Source: Paraburkholderia agricolaris (GTDB lineage Bacteria; Pseudomonadota; Gammaproteobacteria; Burkholderiales; Burkholderiaceae). Taken from it: a stretch of DNA of 64,000 nucleotides. The DNA is taken from the NCBI RefSeq assembly GCF_009455635.1, contig NZ_QPER01000002.1, positions 1,054,001 through 1,118,000 on the forward strand. Reading direction: 5' to 3'. The notes under the pieces are model-generated. The model saw nothing but the letters and a program-made list of their open reading frames with translations, had not been told where the DNA came from and ran no database searches. The position numbers and the translations under genes are program-made. Below, piece after piece: positions 7,660-16,542 of the stretch (the first letter of the stretch is position 1; each line of letters begins with the position of its first letter).

Positions 7660-9177
7660 ATGGATATGACACAGAGCAAACGCAGCAAGGCATTTCAATC
7701 ACCGGCTGATCGCATGTTAGTGACGCGTCGCGGCTTCATCAAAAGTTCTACTGGCTTGTTGGGAATCTCCTTGATGGGAACCTTGGCCGCGTGCGGCTCA
7801 GGCGAGTCGTCGAGCCCGTCTTCGCCATCATCGTCATCCAGAAATCCATCACCGGCCAGTCGTATACCGTACCTTCTGCCGGGCGAGGAGTTGCCGCATA
7901 CGGCGACGTACATGGCGTTCGCCTCGGGTTCGGAAGGGATCTGGACGCCGGTTACGCCGCAGAGCACGGATGCGGGCATCGACCGGGTCCGTGCCGACCT
8001 GATGGACGTGGCCAAGGCGATCGGCACGTATGAGCCGGTCAACATGCTGGTGCTGCCGGTCGACCTGAGCGTGGCGCAAACCCTGCTGGCGACGGCAAGC
8101 GGTGCGAATCCGGGGATTCACGCGAACTATCTGGGCCGGGCCACGGGCGTGGGCGGCGTCAATCTGATCGCGCTTGCCAATGGGTTCGACGATCTCTGGA
8201 CCCGCGACACGGGTTGTCTGTTCGTCAAGAACACCGCCAACGGCAACGCATTGTGCGCCGTGAGTTTCAACTTCAACGGCTGGGGCAACGCGAATACGGA
8301 TAGCCTGAATCTGAACGCGGGGATGACGGTGCCCGCGCAGGTGGCAGCGAGCAGCAACAAGTCCAAGGCAGGCAAATTCTTCCAACCGTTTGCCAACGAC
8401 CACACGCTGGCGGGCTGGATGGCACAGGCGAACAACGCGACGCTGATTCAGAGCACCTTGACGCTCGAAGGCGGGGCGATCGAATTCGACGGCGAGGCGA
8501 CGGCAATTCTCACGGAATCCGCAGTGCTGCACGTCAATCGCAATCCACAACTGTTCGCCATTCCGAATGGCGTGGTGGCTAGCGCGACGCTTCTGCCGAC
8601 CGCCAAAGATACGGTGTTGGCCGAGTTGCAACGAACGCTCGGCGTGCAGAAGATCATCTGGATTCCGGGCACCGCGATCTTTCCGCAAGGTTGCGGAGCC
8701 GGTGGCCAGGGCGGTGCGGCAACGCCTGCCAATGAGACCGACATCACGAATGGGCACGTCGACTTTTATGCGAAGTTCCTCGCGCCGGGCGTGGTCGCCT
8801 ATGCAGCCGATCCGACCAACTCGACCTATGAGCAGGCGCTGATGGCGGCCAACTACAGAAACCTCGTGGGACAAACGGATGCAAAAGGGCGGCAACTGAC
8901 GTTGATTGCGTTGAATGCGCCGGGTAACTACGGCACATCCAACGGCGTAACGCTGAGCGACAAACAGATGACAAACTTTGCCGCGGGCTATATCAACTTC
9001 TACAAATGCAACGGGGCGATCATCGTGCCGAAATTCAACGACCTTGCAGCCGATGCCGCCGCCGTGGCCGTCATCCGGCCGTATGCCGGATCCCGGGCGA
9101 TTGTCCAGGTGGATATCCTGGGCATTGCGTCGGGCGGCGGCGGTGTGCATTGTGCGACGCGTGAACTCCCCGCTTAG
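7660..9177 (+). CDS. Exported lipoprotein of the agmatine deiminase family
   Basis: A 505-residue protein, about 140 longer than a normal deiminase. The N-terminus combines a twin-arginine motif (VTRRGFIKSS) with a lipobox (TLAAC, Cys45), followed by a Ser/Pro-rich linker of about 25 residues. It is therefore predicted to cross the membrane folded and become lipid-anchored. The catalytic motifs remain: DDLWTRDTG, FNFNGWGN, LEGGAIEFDG, a TNGHVDFYAKF histidine motif and Cys498 in GGGGVHCATRELP. Extra length comes from two insertions, one after FNGWGN and one before the TNGHVDF motif (with a CGAGGQGG stretch). The usual QQQP after the nucleophile is replaced by RELP, so substrate preference may differ. 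The start could also be the ATG at 7666 or 7714; the first two fit the weak AGG upstream. Confidence 0.85.
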   Translation: MDMTQSKRSKAFQSPADRMLVTRRGFIKSSTGLLGISLMGTLAACGSGESSSPSSPSSSSRNPSPASRIPYLLPGEELPHTATYMAFASGSEGIWTPVTPQSTDAGIDRVRADLMDVAKAIGTYEPVNMLVLPVDLSVAQTLLATASGANPGIHANYLGRATGVGGVNLIALANGFDDLWTRDTGCLFVKNTANGNALCAVSFNFNGWGNANTDSLNLNAGMTVPAQVAASSNKSKAGKFFQPFANDHTLAGWMAQANNATLIQSTLTLEGGAIEFDGEATAILTESAVLHVNRNPQLFAIPNGVVASATLLPTAKDTVLAELQRTLGVQKIIWIPGTAIFPQGCGAGGQGGAATPANETDITNGHVDFYAKFLAPGVVAYAADPTNSTYEQALMAANYRNLVGQTDAKGRQLTLIALNAPGNYGTSNGVTLSDKQMTNFAAGYINFYKCNGAIIVPKFNDLAADAAAVAVIRPYAGSRAIVQVDILGIASGGGGVHCATRELPA

Positions 9178-9220
9178 GCGGACGCACCTGCTTTAGAACA
9201 CCTTCGCCGGGGTAACTTCT

Positions 9221-10285
9221 TTAGTGAGTTCCCAGAGGGATGTTCTGCGGGGCGTCGCTCACGCGAATGCACGCGACGCGTGTCGCGCTCGCGCCGTGTG
9301 TGACCGGCTGTGGAATCTCGCTCGCGCAGGCCTCGATCGCATCCGGGCAACGCGTGCGAAACGCGCAACCGGAGGGGGGACTGAGCGGCGACGCAATCTC
9401 GCCGCGTAGCAGCAGATGACGGCGGGCGCGTTCAACCACTGGATCGGGCACCGGCACCGCCGACAGCAGCGCGCGCGTATACGGATGGCGCGGCGCGCCA
9501 TAGACGTCGCGCTTGTCGCCGAACTCCATCACGCGGCCGAGATACATCACCAGCACGCGATGGCTGATGGCCTTGACCACCGCTAGATCGTGCGCGACGA
9601 ACAGCAGCGATAGCGACAGCTCGCGCTGCAGATCGCGCAGCAGGTTGACGATTTGCGCCTGGATCGAGACATCGAGCGCCGACACCGGCTCGTCGCAGAT
9701 CACCAGTTGCGGCTCGCCGATCAACGCGCGTGCAATGCCCACACGCTGACACTGACCGCCGGAAAACTCATGCGGATAGCGGCGCAGATGCTGCACGTTG
9801 AGGCCGACGCGTTCGAGCATGGTCAGCACGCGCCGTTGCACGTCGGCGCGGGCAATGTCCTGGCCATGCGTGAGCAAGGGTTCGGCGACGATCTGTTCGA
9901 TCGTCATGCGCGGATCGAGCGAGGCGAGCGGATCCTGGAAAATCATCTGCACGTCGCGGCGCAGGCGCGACGTATCGCGGCCTGCGCCCGGCAGCACGGT
10001 TTCCTTGTCGAGCCAGCGCACGCTGCCGCTCGCCACCGGCGTGAGGCCGATGATGGCGCGGGCGAGGGTGGATTTGCCACAACCCGATTCGCCGACGAGG
10101 CCCACGGTTTCGCCGCGTCGCACGCTGAACGACACGCCGTCCACCGCACGCAGCGTGGCCTTGCCGGACCACGGAAAGCCACCGCGCGGCACGCCGAATT
10201 GCACCTTGAGATTGTCGACCGACAACAGCGTTGCCTGATCCTGAGCCTGGGTCTGAGCCTGATTTGCCATGGAAGTGGGGTTCAT
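9221..10285 (-). CDS. oppF: Oligopeptide ABC transporter ATP-binding protein OppF-like
   Basis: A 354-residue ATPase that powers peptide import together with the OppD-like subunit. It shows Walker A GESGCGKST, the Q-loop region MIFQDPLASLDP, the signature SGGQCQRVGIARAL and Walker B LVICDEPVSALD, then the C-terminal oligopeptide/dipeptide domain with a Cys-containing CAFRTRCP stretch. In the signature, Cys replaces the more common Arg after SGGQ. I place the start at the ATG at 10285, which overlaps the oppD stop by four bases (ATGA), giving translational coupling; an upstream in-frame start at 10426 would run deep into oppD. It is the last gene of a five-gene minus-strand operon. Confidence 0.93.
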   Translation of the reverse strand: MNPTSMANQAQTQAQDQATLLSVDNLKVQFGVPRGGFPWSGKATLRAVDGVSFSVRRGETVGLVGESGCGKSTLARAIIGLTPVASGSVRWLDKETVLPGAGRDTSRLRRDVQMIFQDPLASLDPRMTIEQIVAEPLLTHGQDIARADVQRRVLTMLERVGLNVQHLRRYPHEFSGGQCQRVGIARALIGEPQLVICDEPVSALDVSIQAQIVNLLRDLQRELSLSLLFVAHDLAVVKAISHRVLVMYLGRVMEFGDKRDVYGAPRHPYTRALLSAVPVPDPVVERARRHLLLRGEIASPLSPPSGCAFRTRCPDAIEACASEIPQPVTHGASATRVACIRVSDAPQNIPLGTH

Positions 10286-11277
10286 ACGTGCTGGACCTCC
10301 ATGATGTCCCGCACCGGCCGGTGGCAGGCGCGCAGCGCGCCGGCGGCTATCGGCGACGCCGTGAGCGCGGGCCGCGATTCGCGGCACCGATCGCTGCAAT
10401 ACGTGCAGCGCGGCGCGAATGCGCAACCTTCGCCGATTTCACCAGGCAACGGCGGGTTACCGGGAATGGTTTGCAGCGGACGGTCGTCGTCGTCGGTGAG
10501 GCGCGGCAGCGCGTTCAGCAGGCCGATCGTGTACGGATGCGTGGGCGCGGCGAATAGCGTGGCGGCATTCGCCTGCTCGACGGTCTGGCCGGCGTACATC
10601 ACCATCACATCGTCGCACAAGCCGGCCACCACGCCCATGTCGTGCGTGATCAGAATGATCGCGGTACCGCGTTCGCGATTCAGTTCGCGCAGCAACTCGA
10701 TGATCTGCGCCTGCACGGTCACGTCGAGCGCGGTGGTCGGCTCGTCCGCGATCAGGATTTCCGGCTCGGAGAGCAGGGCCATTGCGATCATCACGCGTTG
10801 CCGCATGCCGCCGGAGAACTCGTGCGGATACATGTTGATGCGCCGCGCGGCATCGGGAATACGCACTGTTTCGAGCGTTTCGATGGCGCGCCGGCGTGCT
10901 TCGCGGCGCGACATCCCGCGATGCAGTTGCAGCGTCTCGGTCATCTGTCGTTCGATCGTCAGGAACGGGTTGAGCGAGGTCATCGGGTCCTGAAAGATCA
11001 TGCCGATGCGGTCGCCGCGAATTTTATTCAACCCGGCTTCGCTCATCGTCAGGAGGTTTTCGCCGCGATAGGTCGCCGCGCCCGACACCTTGCCGTTGCC
11101 GGCCAGCAGGCCGAGCAGCGCCATCACGGTCTGGCTTTTGCCCGAGCCCGATTCGCCGACGATACCCAGCGTGCGGCCCGCTTCAAGCGAAAACGACACG
11201 CGCTGCACCGCGTCGACGGGTGCGCCCTCGCGGCGCGTGAAGCGCACGCTCAGGTCTTTGACTTCGAGTAGCGCCAT
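10282..11277 (-). CDS. oppD: Oligopeptide ABC transporter ATP-binding protein OppD-like
   Basis: A 331-residue ATPase of the peptide/nickel type. Visible motifs are Walker A GESGSGKSQ, MIFQDPMTSLNP, the signature SGGMRQRVMIAMAL and Walker B ILIADEPTTALD, followed by the switch His in LITHDMG. The C-terminus carries the Opp/Dpp tail with four cysteines (CAFAPRCTYCSDRC). In some OppD proteins such a Cys cluster holds an iron-sulfur centre; whether that applies here is unknown. The gene starts one base after the end of oppC and overlaps oppF by four bases, so all subunits should be made together. It works at the cytoplasmic face of the OppBC channel. Confidence 0.94.
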   Translation of the reverse strand: MALLEVKDLSVRFTRREGAPVDAVQRVSFSLEAGRTLGIVGESGSGKSQTVMALLGLLAGNGKVSGAATYRGENLLTMSEAGLNKIRGDRIGMIFQDPMTSLNPFLTIERQMTETLQLHRGMSRREARRRAIETLETVRIPDAARRINMYPHEFSGGMRQRVMIAMALLSEPEILIADEPTTALDVTVQAQIIELLRELNRERGTAIILITHDMGVVAGLCDDVMVMYAGQTVEQANAATLFAAPTHPYTIGLLNALPRLTDDDDRPLQTIPGNPPLPGEIGEGCAFAPRCTYCSDRCRESRPALTASPIAAGALRACHRPVRDIMEVQHV

Positions 11278-11278
11278 G

Positions 11279-12193
11279 TCAGCGGTCCTTCGGATCGAAT
11301 GCGTCGCGCAGACCGTCGCCGACGAAATTCACGCAATACAAGGTGACGCACAGCATCACCGCCGGGCACAGCAGCAGCCACGGCATCGATTCGAGCTTCT
11401 GCGCGCCGTCCTGAATCAGCACGCCCCAGCTCGTCATGGGCTCCTGCACGCCGAGGCCGAGGAACGACAGCACGGATTCGGTCAGCACGATGTTGGGCAC
11501 GGTCACGCTCGCGTAGACCACCACCACGCCAAGCAGATTCGGCACGATGTGGCGCGCGATGATCGAACGCGAACTCACGCCGATGGCGCGGGCGGCGTCG
11601 ATAAATTCGCGCGAGCGTAACGACAGCGTCTGACCGCGCACGACGCGGGCCATGTCGAGCCACGAGAACGCGCTGATCGTCAGCACGACCAGATAGAACG
11701 CGCGGCCGAACATCGTCATCATCAGGATCGCGATCAGCATGTAGGGGATCGCGTACATCATATCGACGATACGCATCATCACCGCATCGACGCGGCCGCC
11801 CAGATAGCCGGCGGTAGCACCATACGCCACGCCGATCAATCCCGACACCAGCGTGCCGAGCAACCCCACTTCCAGCGACACGCGTCCGCCTTGCAGCGTG
11901 CGCGCGAGCAGATCGCGGCCGAGTTCGTCGGTGCCGAACCAGTGCATGTTTTGCAGCGTGGGTGCGAGGCTGATCGCGCTCCAGTCGCTGTCGATCGGAT
12001 TGTTCGACAGAAACCACGGACCGGTCACGCAGGCAATCACGATCAGCAGCAGGATGACGAAGCCGGAAAACGCCGCGCGATTGCGCGCGAAGCGCAGCGC
12101 GGCGGTGGCGAGCGGTCCGCGCGAACGCGGCGCTCTGGTAATGGCCGCGAGCGGATCGAGCGCCGCGCCAGTCGACTGAATTGAGCGGGGCAT
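11279..12193 (-). CDS. oppC: Oligopeptide ABC transporter permease OppC-like
   Basis: A 304-residue inner-membrane permease. An N-terminal cytoplasmic segment is followed by a first membrane helix near residue 40 and the typical OppC N domain (HWFGTDELGRDLLART). Several further helices follow, with the permease signature near SREFIDAARAIGVSS that contacts the ATPases. It forms the channel together with OppB. The start is three bases from the oppB stop and the gene ends one base before oppD, a tight operon layout. The size and motif order are normal for the family, and I see no defect. Confidence 0.94.
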   Translation of the reverse strand: MPRSIQSTGAALDPLAAITRAPRSRGPLATAALRFARNRAAFSGFVILLLIVIACVTGPWFLSNNPIDSDWSAISLAPTLQNMHWFGTDELGRDLLARTLQGGRVSLEVGLLGTLVSGLIGVAYGATAGYLGGRVDAVMMRIVDMMYAIPYMLIAILMMTMFGRAFYLVVLTISAFSWLDMARVVRGQTLSLRSREFIDAARAIGVSSRSIIARHIVPNLLGVVVVYASVTVPNIVLTESVLSFLGLGVQEPMTSWGVLIQDGAQKLESMPWLLLCPAVMLCVTLYCVNFVGDGLRDAFDPKDR

Positions 12194-12196
12194 GGA

Positions 12197-13135
12197 TCAG
12201 TACCGGATGCGCGGATCGAGCCAGGCATACGCCAGATCGACCAGCAGATTGAACAGGACAGCGACCGCGGTGGTCAGCACGACGAGGCCGAGCACGAGGG
12301 TGTAGTCGCGGTTGATCGCGCCGTTGACGACCAGTTGACCAAGGCCGGGCAGCGCGAACACCGACTCGGTGACGACCGCCGCCGTAATCGACGAGATGCA
12401 GATCGAACCAAGCAGCGAAACCACCGGCATCAGCGCGGGCTTCAGCGCGTGGCGCAACACGATCGTGCGTCCCGGCAGCCCCTTGGCGCGCGCGGTGCGG
12501 ATAAAGTTGCCCGACAGCACTTCGATCATGCTGCCGCGCATCACGCGAGCGATCGCGGCGACGTTGATGATAGTGAGCAGTACGATCGGCAGCACGCGAT
12601 AGCGCCATTCGCCTTCGCCCCAGCCGCCGGCCGGCAGCCAGCCCTGGCCCTCGGAGGTCTTCAGCAGGATTGCGAAGATCCACACCAGCACCGGACCCAG
12701 CACGAACGGCGGCACCACGTTGCCGATATTGCCGAGCACCATTACCAGGTGATCGATGAAACGATCGCGCCGCACGGCGGCCAGCGTGCCGAGCGTGACG
12801 CCGATCACGACCGCGATCGGTACCGACACGCCGCCCACGCCGAGACTCACCGGTAACGCCTTCCACACCAGATCGTTGACCGACCAGTCGGCGTAGCGGA
12901 ACGACGGACCGAGGTCGCCGTGCAGCAGCGAGCCGAGGTAGTGGAAGTACTGCAGCCACAGCGGTTCGTCGAGATGATATTTGGCGTTGAGGTTCGCGAG
13001 CACGGCTGCCGACAGATGCTTCTCGGTGTCGAACGGGCCGCCCGGCGTGAGGTGCAGCAGCAGATAGCACGCGGTGATCACGGCGAGAATCGTCGGGATC
13101 GCCCAGAGCGTACGGCGCAGCGTATAGGCCAGCAT
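12197..13135 (-). CDS. oppB: Oligopeptide ABC transporter permease OppB-like
   Basis: A 312-residue permease. It begins with a hydrophobic helix preceded by YTLRR, as usual for OppB/DppB. It has the conserved early LTPGGPF motif and the permease signature near NFIRTARAKGLP, and it ends with YAWLDPRIRY, the classic OppB C-terminus. It forms the substrate channel with OppC in the inner membrane. It lies 16 bases after oppA and three bases before oppC. The gene order oppA-B-C-D-F matches that of enteric opp operons, which supports peptide rather than nickel transport. Confidence 0.94.
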   Translation of the reverse strand: MLAYTLRRTLWAIPTILAVITACYLLLHLTPGGPFDTEKHLSAAVLANLNAKYHLDEPLWLQYFHYLGSLLHGDLGPSFRYADWSVNDLVWKALPVSLGVGGVSVPIAVVIGVTLGTLAAVRRDRFIDHLVMVLGNIGNVVPPFVLGPVLVWIFAILLKTSEGQGWLPAGGWGEGEWRYRVLPIVLLTIINVAAIARVMRGSMIEVLSGNFIRTARAKGLPGRTIVLRHALKPALMPVVSLLGSICISSITAAVVTESVFALPGLGQLVVNGAINRDYTLVLGLVVLTTAVAVLFNLLVDLAYAWLDPRIRY

Positions 13136-13151
13136 GACAGTGCTCCCGCGC

Positions 13152-14768
13152 TTAGTGCCTGATCAGATACATGTCTTGCGTGGCGCGCTGGTCAAGGTAG
13201 TTGGTCGACGTGTAGCCGCCGACATACGGTTTGACCAGCCGGTCGGCCGAATACTGGAAGAGCGATACCACGGGGTAGTCGTTCATCGCCAGATCGTGCG
13301 CCTGCGTGAGCAGCGCGGTGCGCTTCGCGTCGTCGAGCTGCTGGTTGCCTTCGTCGATCAGTTTGTCGACTTGCGGGTTGCAGTAGCGCTGGTCGTTCTG
13401 CACGCTGTTGCAGCGGATCAGATCGAAAAACGAGTTGGCGTCGTTGTAGTCGACGAACCAGCCGTCGCGGGAGGCCTGCACCTTGCCGTCGTGGCGTTGC
13501 TTGAGCAGAACCTTGTATTCGACGTTTTCGAGCCTGGCGGTGACGCCGAGCTTGGTGCGCCATTCCGAGGTGGCGAACAGCGCGACCTTCTTGTGCAGGT
13601 CGTTGGTGTTGTAGGTGAGTGTGAAGCTCAGCGGCTTCGCATCCGAATAGCCGGCCGCCTTCAGCAGGTTGCGCGCGTAGTCGACGCGTTTGGCCATTGG
13701 CCAGCTCGCCCAGTCGGGTGTAAACACGGCCGAGCCTTCGGTGCCCTTGGCGATCAGGCCGTACAGCGGTATTTCGCCGTCGGCCGTCAGACGTTTGGTC
13801 AGCAGGTCGCGGTCCAGCACCATCGCCAGCGCCTGGCGCACGCGCTTGTCCTTGAAGTCCGGGTCGGCGTTGTTCAGGCTGTAGTAGTACGTGGCGATTT
13901 GCAGGCCGGGTTTCAGTTCGGCGCCGAACTGCTTGCTCACCTGCGCAAAGATGCCCGACGGAATCGAGTACGTGTAATCGAACTGGCCGGCCTGATACAT
14001 GCGCATTGCCGTTTCGTCGTTTTCGATCGGCAGGTAGGTCACTTTCGTGATCACCACCTTGGCGGCGTTCCAGTACGTGGGGCTCTTGCTGGCCACCAGA
14101 CGGTTGCTCGGTTGCCAGTCGGTCAGCGTATACGGGCCATTGCCGACAAAGTTGCCGGGACGCGTCCAGTCGCCGCCGAACTTCGTTACCACCGCGCGAT
14201 TGACCGGGACCATCGTCGACATGGCGGTCAACTGCGGAAAGAAGGCAGCGGGTACTTCGGTCGTGACTTCGAGCGTGTAAGGATCGACGGCGCGCACGCC
14301 GAGGCTCGTGAGCGGCGCCTTGCCGGCGAGAATTGCCTTCGCGTTCTTCACGAATTCGACCAGCACGGTGTATTTGGAACCCGTCTTCGGATCGAGCACG
14401 CGTTGCCACGAGTAGACGAAGTCTGCTGCCGTGACCGGCTGGCCGTTGCTCCAGCGCGCGTCGTGGCGCAGCTTGAACACCCACGTATTCGGGCCGGTGC
14501 GCGACCACGACTCGGCGACACCCGGCACGATCGCGCCGCTTGCATCCATGCGCGTCAGGCCTTCAAACAGGTCGAGCCCGATCGTATTGCCGGTCCACGA
14601 TTCAATATGCGCGGGGTCGAGCGATTCGGTTTCGGTCGGCACCTGGCGGGTCATCTCCTGGCTGGCGGCGAGCGTGACGCCGGCGGGCACCGTGACGGCG
14701 AAAGCGGAGGGCTGAAACGCAAGGACGAGCGCGGCCAGCGCCGCTCTATGGACGAACGGGTTTTTCAT
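13152..14768 (-). CDS. oppA: Periplasmic oligopeptide-binding protein OppA-like
   Basis: A 538-residue receptor of the SBP_bac_5 family, the usual length for OppA/MppA. The signal peptide ends near SAFA at about residue 24. The mature protein has PTETESLDPAHIES, a typical OppA opening, then DLFEGLTR, the FKLRHDARWSNGQPVTA motif and YSWQRVLDPKTGS. It binds peptides in the periplasm and hands them to OppBC. It is the first structural gene of the opp operon and lies 181 bases downstream of the XRE-cupin regulator gene. Murein tripeptide (MppA-type) binding is a possible alternative to general oligopeptides; sequence alone does not decide. Confidence 0.93.
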   Translation of the reverse strand: MKNPFVHRAALAALVLAFQPSAFAVTVPAGVTLAASQEMTRQVPTETESLDPAHIESWTGNTIGLDLFEGLTRMDASGAIVPGVAESWSRTGPNTWVFKLRHDARWSNGQPVTAADFVYSWQRVLDPKTGSKYTVLVEFVKNAKAILAGKAPLTSLGVRAVDPYTLEVTTEVPAAFFPQLTAMSTMVPVNRAVVTKFGGDWTRPGNFVGNGPYTLTDWQPSNRLVASKSPTYWNAAKVVITKVTYLPIENDETAMRMYQAGQFDYTYSIPSGIFAQVSKQFGAELKPGLQIATYYYSLNNADPDFKDKRVRQALAMVLDRDLLTKRLTADGEIPLYGLIAKGTEGSAVFTPDWASWPMAKRVDYARNLLKAAGYSDAKPLSFTLTYNTNDLHKKVALFATSEWRTKLGVTARLENVEYKVLLKQRHDGKVQASRDGWFVDYNDANSFFDLIRCNSVQNDQRYCNPQVDKLIDEGNQQLDDAKRTALLTQAHDLAMNDYPVVSLFQYSADRLVKPYVGGYTSTNYLDQRATQDMYLIRH

Positions 14769-14824
14769 CGGTTGAGATCGCAGGAAAGGTCGGGAGAAGA
14801 ACGCGCCGGCGCCGGGGCGCCCGG

Positions 14825-14881
14825 TTATCCGTGGTACCCGGACCGGGGCGGCCCTTGTTGCTCGTGCTGGTTGCGCGACAT
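14825..14881 (-). CDS. Possible 18-residue leader peptide before oppA
   Basis: On the minus strand an ATG at 14881 is preceded by AAGGAATCCTGT, a credible ribosome-binding site. It opens an 18-codon frame that reads M-S-R-N-Q-H-E-Q-Q-G-P-P-R-S-G-Y-H-G and stops 56 bases before oppA. It lies alone in the 181-base gap between the XRE-cupin gene and oppA. It may be a regulatory leader or chance. It shows no run of one amino acid that would suggest classical attenuation. Confidence 0.25.
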   Translation of the reverse strand: MSRNQHEQQGPPRSGYHG

Positions 14882-14949
14882 ACAGGATTCCTTACGTTTA
14901 GTAATGCAGGCGGCCCCTGGCCGGATCAACCGGAGAAGGTGCCTGCTTT

Positions 14950-15522
14950 TTAAAACAGTCTCGGTGTACCCACCCAGACGACCACCGTCTCGATACGCGC
15001 GGTATTCGCCCAGCTATGCGGCACCGTCGATTCGTAATGCGCGCTGTCTCCCGCGTGCAGCACGAACGTCTTGCCTTCCAGCGTCAGCGACACTTCGCCG
15101 CTGATCACATACACAAATTCTTCTCCGGCATGCGTGGTGACTTCGGAGCGCTTCTGCCCGGGCGGCATCCTCACGAGGATCGCTTCGAGCTGACGGCCCC
15201 CCGTCAGGTTGGTCAACCGTGCAAACAGATTGGCCGAGTCCGCAAAACCGAAAAACTTCAACTGATCGCCGCGACACACCGAGCGTTCTTCGCTTGGTGT
15301 GTCGACGAAATACTGCACCGTCACCCCGAGCGCGTGGGCAATGCCGGCCAGCGATGTGATGGACGGCGATGCCAGACCGCGTTCGACTTGCGACAAAAAC
15401 GGTTTGGAAATCCCCGCCGCCGTTGCCGTGTCATCCAGGGTGCGCTTCAGCCGTTGCCGCAGCGCGCGGATCTTGCTCCCAAGTTCGAGTGCCGGGTTGT
15501 TCTTTTGAATTGTCGTGACCAT
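14950..15522 (-). CDS. XRE-family regulator with cupin domain
   Basis: A 190-residue regulator. Residues 12-66 form a helix-turn-helix of the XRE type (SKIRALRQRLKRTLDDTA and then GISKPFLSQVERGLASPSI). Residues 110-185 form a cupin barrel (THAGEEFVYVISGEV, HAGDSAHYESTVPHSW). This architecture is that of PuuR and many metabolite-sensing repressors, in which the cupin binds a small ligand. It is upstream of and codirectional with oppA, so it could control the peptide transporter, itself, or the nearby polyamine genes. PuuR senses putrescine, which makes a polyamine ligand conceivable but unproven. Two GTTTGAT direct repeats lie just upstream of its start. Confidence 0.88.
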   Translation of the reverse strand: MVTTIQKNNPALELGSKIRALRQRLKRTLDDTATAAGISKPFLSQVERGLASPSITSLAGIAHALGVTVQYFVDTPSEERSVCRGDQLKFFGFADSANLFARLTNLTGGRQLEAILVRMPPGQKRSEVTTHAGEEFVYVISGEVSLTLEGKTFVLHAGDSAHYESTVPHSWANTARIETVVVWVGTPRLF

Positions 15523-16542
15523 AGCAGGAGGAAATTAGCCCGTCAAAATTTGTTTGATATAAGTAAATATGGTTTGATTGCGGCTCAAGCCGGGTTGGCG
15601 GGCTATTCAGCACCCGGTCATGCAAGGGGCCGCATTTTCGAGACAGCGCTCTATGTTGCCAGAACTGAAATTCGCCTCAGCCGTTTTGACTGGAATTCGG
15701 CGAGAAACCTGCAGCGCAAGCGGTAAAGATTGCGGCATGCACAAGCGTATGCACATGGTTGCGCATTGATGCAGGTTGAGTATCCGGCGTAGTTAAAGGC
15801 ATGACATCAAAGCTTATTTTCAGGCAGATAGGACTTCGTAATGTAGCGGACTGGCTTGTAAGAACCGGTAATTGGCGTGGCACTAGTGAATTCCCTGAGT
15901 GACGAATCGTGTTTCTATTTGCAGAATCTGGCCGCCTGGCGGTTGAGGGCGCGTCTTTGTATCAGACGCGATGCCGGCCGCTGTTTTTCATTCCGCGCGC
16001 AGCGATCCTGCGCAACGGAGCATTGTCCAGCACGTTCTATCCGAACGCCGGCTGGCATGAGGACTTGACTATCATTGCCGATTTTTCCCGCCGCGAGCGT
16101 AGCGTTCGCCGCCAGACGCGGCCGCCGTCATGCGACCCCTGGTTCGCCGGCCGCCGGACCCCCATTTTCCGCGATGCTTTATCATTGAGCCCGTTCCGCT
16201 TGCCGGAGCCTGAGCCCAATGTGGCGCAGCGCCCCCTAAACCCCCAAAAGGACTTCCTTCGGGGCAGAGGAGTTCCCTCGGGGCGCACCGCGTGGCGGGC
16301 CTCTATCCCATCCCCTGGTTTTTCTGCTGGTTTTGGCGTCTCGCTTTGCAGTTCAGTCTGCAAATGAGCGCACCGCTCAGTTTCCAGATGAACGTGTAGA
16401 TGAACGCGCCACTGATTGCGCACGCGTATGCCAATGCGCGTAGCGCTCGGCGTCCGGCCGGCTGAGCGTTTTCCAGAGCCCGTTTTTCGCGCCGCATGGC
16501 CAGCCCATGCGCCGCCGCAACCGTAAGTACAAGAGGTACATG
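15523..16542. other. One-kilobase gene-poor region
   Basis: No frame here has convincing coding character; the longest open frame (15909-16367) has biased composition and no recognisable family. The first 60 bases form the XRE-gene control region. From about 16219 to 16285 there are short self-complementary GC-rich patches (CCCC...GGGG and AAGGA/TCCTT). The final bases include the AGAGG ribosome-binding site of the next gene. Confidence 0.5.
15541..15592. promoter_or_regulatory. Direct repeats upstream of the XRE-cupin gene
   Basis: GTTTGAT occurs at 15552-15558 and again at 15572-15578, exactly 20 bases apart and in an AT-rich stretch. This is two helical turns, so two regulator dimers could bind the same DNA face. 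The position 30-56 bases upstream of the start fits an autoregulatory operator. A short CGGCT/AGCCG hairpin follows. Confidence 0.35.

Noticed and set aside
13134..15104. 656-codon frame opposite oppA
   Set aside because: oppA has a signal peptide and family motifs; the other frame is a shadow.
15909..16367. 152-codon frame in the large gap
   Set aside because: No ribosome-binding site, biased composition and no recognisable family.
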